From: Acidimicrobiia bacterium
GTDB lineage: Bacteria > Actinomycetota > Acidimicrobiia > Spongiisociales > UBA5794
Assembly (NCBI GenBank): GCA_030599515.1
Contig: JAUVNV010000107.1
Span: 1-8,153 of the forward strand
Length of the DNA stretch: 8,153 bases
Direction of reading: 5' to 3'
The first letter of the stretch is position 1, and every line of letters starts with the position of its first letter. The notes below the pieces were generated by a model. That model did no database searches and was not told where the DNA came from. It saw only the letters and a program-made list of their open reading frames with translations. Of the stretch, positions 6,117 through 8,153 are shown piece after piece. Made by a program: the position numbers and the translations under genes.

Positions 6117-6365
6117 CTACGACAGGATCGAAACTTGGCGACGGCCGCGCTTCGTGCCGTATTGCACAACGCCCTCGGTCATCGCGTAGAGCGTGTCGTC
6201 TCCACCTCGTCCAACGTTGTTGCCGGGGTGGATGCGCGTGCCGCGCTGCCTGACGAGGATCGCACCCGAGTTGACGGTCTGACCGTCGAACACCTTCGGT
6301 CCGAGCCGCTGTGCTGCCGAATCGCGACCGTTCTTGGATGAGCCGCTTGCCTTGGTCTTGGACAT
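6117..6365 (-). CDS. rpmA: 50S ribosomal protein L27
   Basis: L27 lies at the peptidyl-transferase region of the 50S subunit, its N-terminal tail reaching the P-site tRNA. The 82-residue protein shows the family signature GSSKNGRDSAAQRLG near the start, then GQTVNSGAILVRQRGT, HPGNNVGRGGDDTLYA and a basic C-terminus. The N-terminus is MSKTKASG, without the long cleavable extension known in Firmicutes. ATG at 6365 is chosen because the family starts there and AAGGAGG stands just upstream; a longer open frame to 6515 is only the shadow of rplU. The gene begins 1 nt after the rplU stop, and its ribosome binding site is inside the last rplU codons. Confidence 0.98.
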   Translation of the reverse strand: MSKTKASGSSKNGRDSAAQRLGPKVFDGQTVNSGAILVRQRGTRIHPGNNVGRGGDDTLYAMTEGVVQYGTKRGRRQVSILS

Positions 6366-6366
6366 C

Positions 6367-6822
6367 TCAACCCTCCTTCTTCTCGGTCTTGGCCGACTTC
6401 TTCTCAGCCTTCTTCTGGGTCTTGGCCTCGGTCTCGGCCGGCTTCTTCTCAGCCTTCTTCGTCGCGGCCTTCTCGTCGGAATCAACCGACTTCTTCGCTG
6501 CCTTCTTCTTGGCAACCGGGAGCTCGATCTTCTTCACCTCGAGGCGCGTGTACTTCTGGCGATGGCCGGCGCGACGCCGATACCCCGTCTTGCTCTTGTA
6601 CTTGAAAATGTCGATCTTCGGGCCCGTGGACTCGCCGACAACTTCGGTGGTAACCGTCAGCTTGTCGAGAGCGTCGCGATCGGAGATGACGCTGCCGTCG
6701 TCGTTGACGATGAGGAGCGGCGTGAACGTCACTTCCCCTTCGGCCTTGATGCGCTCGACATCGAGAACGTCACCCTCTTGAACTTTGGCCTGCTTGCCGC
6801 CGGCGCGAATGATGGCGTACAT
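6367..6822 (-). CDS. rplU: 50S ribosomal protein L21 with lysine-rich C-terminal tail
   Basis: L21 binds 23S rRNA and L20 in the 50S subunit. Residues 1-102 are the family domain: MYAIIRAGGKQ at the start, KIDIFKYKSKTGYRRRAGHRQ at about 69-89 (the conserved rRNA-binding loop), and YTRLEVKKIE at the end. Residues 103-151 form a low-complexity tail of Lys, Ala, Glu and Thr with repeated KKAEKK blocks, making the protein about 50 residues longer than the common 103. Start ATG at 6822 follows GAAGGA by 2 nt. It is the first gene of the L21-L27-Obg-ProB run, downstream of RNase E/G. Confidence 0.98.
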   Translation of the reverse strand: MYAIIRAGGKQAKVQEGDVLDVERIKAEGEVTFTPLLIVNDDGSVISDRDALDKLTVTTEVVGESTGPKIDIFKYKSKTGYRRRAGHRQKYTRLEVKKIELPVAKKKAAKKSVDSDEKAATKKAEKKPAETEAKTQKKAEKKSAKTEKKEG

Positions 6823-6841
6823 GATCCTTCAATACTTGTGG

Positions 6842-6894
6842 TGGGCGAGCCGATTCCCTCGGCGCGGTCATACGCCTCACGTGCGAAGCGCCCA
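6842..6894 (-). promoter_or_regulatory. Foldable rplU 5' leader
   Basis: On the minus strand, TGGGCG near the predicted RNA start pairs perfectly with CGCCCA (6842-6847) 41 nt later. Inside it, CTTC/GAGG closes one small hairpin and GCCGA-GGGAA-TCGGC (6849-6863) another, so the leader can form a three-stem junction about 20 nt before the L21 start. Ribosomal protein operons are often controlled by such leaders; L21 leaders are known in other bacteria, but I cannot match this to a named motif. Confidence 0.4.
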
Positions 6895-6897
6895 TTC

Positions 6898-6925
6898 ATG
6901 ATAGCGGAACGACGCCCTATGGCCA
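6898..6925 (-). promoter_or_regulatory. Promoter candidate for rplU-rpmA-obgE-proB
   Basis: On the minus strand, TGGCCA (4 of 6 to the -35 consensus) and TATCAT (5 of 6 to the -10 consensus) are spaced by 16 nt. Transcription would begin near 6891, leaving about 70 nt of leader before the L21 ATG. It lies just after the RNase E/G stop. Confidence 0.5.
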
Positions 6926-6932
6926 GGTCGTC

Positions 6933-8153
6933 CTACGCGATGTCGCTGTTCTCGGAGCCGCTGGCCATCCGAACTCCGGTCGTAGCGGCTTCCTCGTGCA
7001 GCAGAACGCCCCGTCCGTTGCACCGCGGGCATACCTCGGAGAATGACTCGAGAAGACCGGCTGATACGTTCTTGCGGGTCATCTCAACCAGTCCGAGGTT
7101 CGAAACGTCGAAGACCTGAGTGCGCATCTTGTCTTTCGCAAGGTGTTCCCGCAGACGGAGCAGCACCGCTTCCTGGTTCTTCTGGATCTCCATGTCGATG
7201 AAATCGATCACGATGATTCCGCCGATGTCCCGGAGCCTCAACTGTCGCGCAATCTCCTCGGAGGACTCGAGATTGTTCTGAAGGACCGTGTCCTCCAGGT
7301 TTGAGTGACCGACGTACCTGCCCGTGTTCACGTCGATTACGGTGAGCGCTTCCGTGCGGTCGATGACGATGTGGCCACCGGACGGGAGCCAGACCTTCCG
7401 ATCGAGAGCCTTGCGGAGCTGATCCTCAACGTGGAAACGCTCGAACAGCGGAAGTTCGTCACCGTACAGTTGGACTTTCTCGATCAGGTCGGATCCGGTG
7501 CCCCCGAGATAGGAGAGGATCTGGTCGTGAGTGTCACGGTTGTCGACGATCAATCGCTTGAAATCCCGGGTGAAGTGCTCGCGAATCACTCGGATGACGA
7601 GCGGTGGCTCCTGGTAGATGAGCGCGGGGGCCGAGGCCGATCCCATGTCCTTCTCGATCCCGCTCCAGATCTCGCTGAGCCGGTCGATATCCGACTTGAT
7701 GTCTTCGGGCGTCGCACCCTCAGCTGCGGTGCGGACGATCACACCCATCCCCTCCGGGCGAAACTCGGCAACGAGTTCACGTAGTCTCCGGCGTTCCTCG
7801 TCGGGTAGGCGTCGCGAGATGCCTCTCACTTGCGCATCGGGGGCAAGCACCAGGTAGCGCCCGGCGAGACTGACCTGATTCGTAAGACGGGCGCCCTTGT
7901 GGCCCATGGCGTCCTTGACAACCTGCACGAGGACCGAATCGCCCGGCTCGAGTGCGGATTCGATGCGCTTCGGCTTGCCGTTCATTTCGTACGCGCCGTA
8001 GTTCACATCCCCGGCGTACAGAACACCGTTCTTGCCGCCGCCGAAGTCGATGAACGCCGCCTCCATCCCCGGGAGAACGTTGCGGACCTTGCCGAGATAG
8101 ATGTTCCCTACGAGGGAACGCTTGTCGGAGCGAGCGACGTAGTGCTCGACGAG
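6933..8153 (-). CDS. Ribonuclease E/G family endoribonuclease (5' end cut by window edge)
   Basis: This endonuclease cuts single-stranded AU-rich RNA in mRNA decay and in maturation of rRNA and tRNA. The frame is open to the right edge, giving 406 residues. An S1-domain segment begins at the edge (LVEHYVARS, GNIYLGKVRNVLPGMEAAF). The catalytic DNase I-like subdomain has D274 in LTVIDVNTGRYVG and D317 in IIVIDFIDM, the two magnesium ligands. The zinc-link CPRCNGRG follows at about 375-382. The protein ends only about 24 residues after that, so it lacks the long C-terminal scaffold of E. coli RNase E and looks like RNase G at this end. An N-terminal extension, as in many actinobacteria, may lie outside the window, so rne or rng cannot be decided. 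L21 and L27 follow, a common arrangement. Confidence 0.95.
   Translation of the reverse strand, partial: LVEHYVARSDKRSLVGNIYLGKVRNVLPGMEAAFIDFGGGKNGVLYAGDVNYGAYEMNGKPKRIESALEPGDSVLVQVVKDAMGHKGARLTNQVSLAGRYLVLAPDAQVRGISRRLPDEERRRLRELVAEFRPEGMGVIVRTAAEGATPEDIKSDIDRLSEIWSGIEKDMGSASAPALIYQEPPLVIRVIREHFTRDFKRLIVDNRDTHDQILSYLGGTGSDLIEKVQLYGDELPLFERFHVEDQLRKALDRKVWLPSGGHIVIDRTEALTVIDVNTGRYVGHSNLEDTVLQNNLESSEEIARQLRLRDIGGIIVIDFIDMEIQKNQEAVLLRLREHLAKDKMRTQVFDVSNLGLVEMTRKNVSAGLLESFSEVCPRCNGRGVLLHEEAATTGVRMASGSENSDIA

Noticed and set aside
6366..6515. A longer L27 with an Arg-rich N-terminal extension
   Set aside because: The extension is the out-of-frame reading of the lysine-rich rplU tail; the ATG at 6365 fits the family and has a ribosome binding site.

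Overview
The window looks like ordinary core-genome DNA from a high-GC bacterium, most likely an actinomycetote and possibly of the class Acidimicrobiia. The placement rests on gene order (RNase E/G, L21, L27, Obg, ProB, NadD, RsfS), the actinobacterial style of the M23 domain and high GC. It is an inference, not a sequence match. Every gene I can support lies on the minus strand, so the window is best read from the right end to the left.

Right part (about 8153 to 3632): an RNase E/G gene runs off the right edge and ends at 6933. After a gap of about 110 nt, which holds a promoter candidate and a foldable leader, comes a tight housekeeping run: rplU (L21, with a lysine-rich tail), rpmA (L27), obgE (Obg GTPase) and proB (glutamate 5-kinase). 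The rplU-rpmA and obgE-proB junctions are coupled. The rpmA-obgE junction is instead separated by a 113-nt spacer built from degenerate 7-nt repeats in inverted orientation.

Middle (3631 to 1375): proA, the usual partner of proB, is absent at this position. There is instead a gap of about 326 nt with hairpins, a promoter candidate and a 34-codon ORF behind a very strong Shine-Dalgarno sequence. Then come a stand-alone response-regulator receiver domain, a secreted and possibly inactive M23 (LytM-type) protein, nadD (NAD synthesis) and rsfS (ribosome silencing factor). The M23 frame runs 215 nt into nadD. rsfS has its conserved N-terminal helix in frame but no ATG, GTG or TTG start for it; the best-placed start is an AUC codon behind a strong Shine-Dalgarno sequence.

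Left part (1356 to 1): tRNA-Ala(GGC) follows rsfS by 18 nt and is followed by a strand-specific hairpin that may be its terminator. About 350 nt of apparent non-coding sequence separates this from a metallo-beta-lactamase-fold hydrolase of the GntH-like type, which is cut by the left edge.

The genes share a theme of ribosome biogenesis and growth control (RNase E/G, L21, L27, Obg, RsfS), with proline and NAD biosynthesis attached. I see no mobile element, CRISPR array, phage gene or clear new defence or biosynthetic system. The observations most worth checking are the AUC start of rsfS and the inverted heptamer repeats before obgE.
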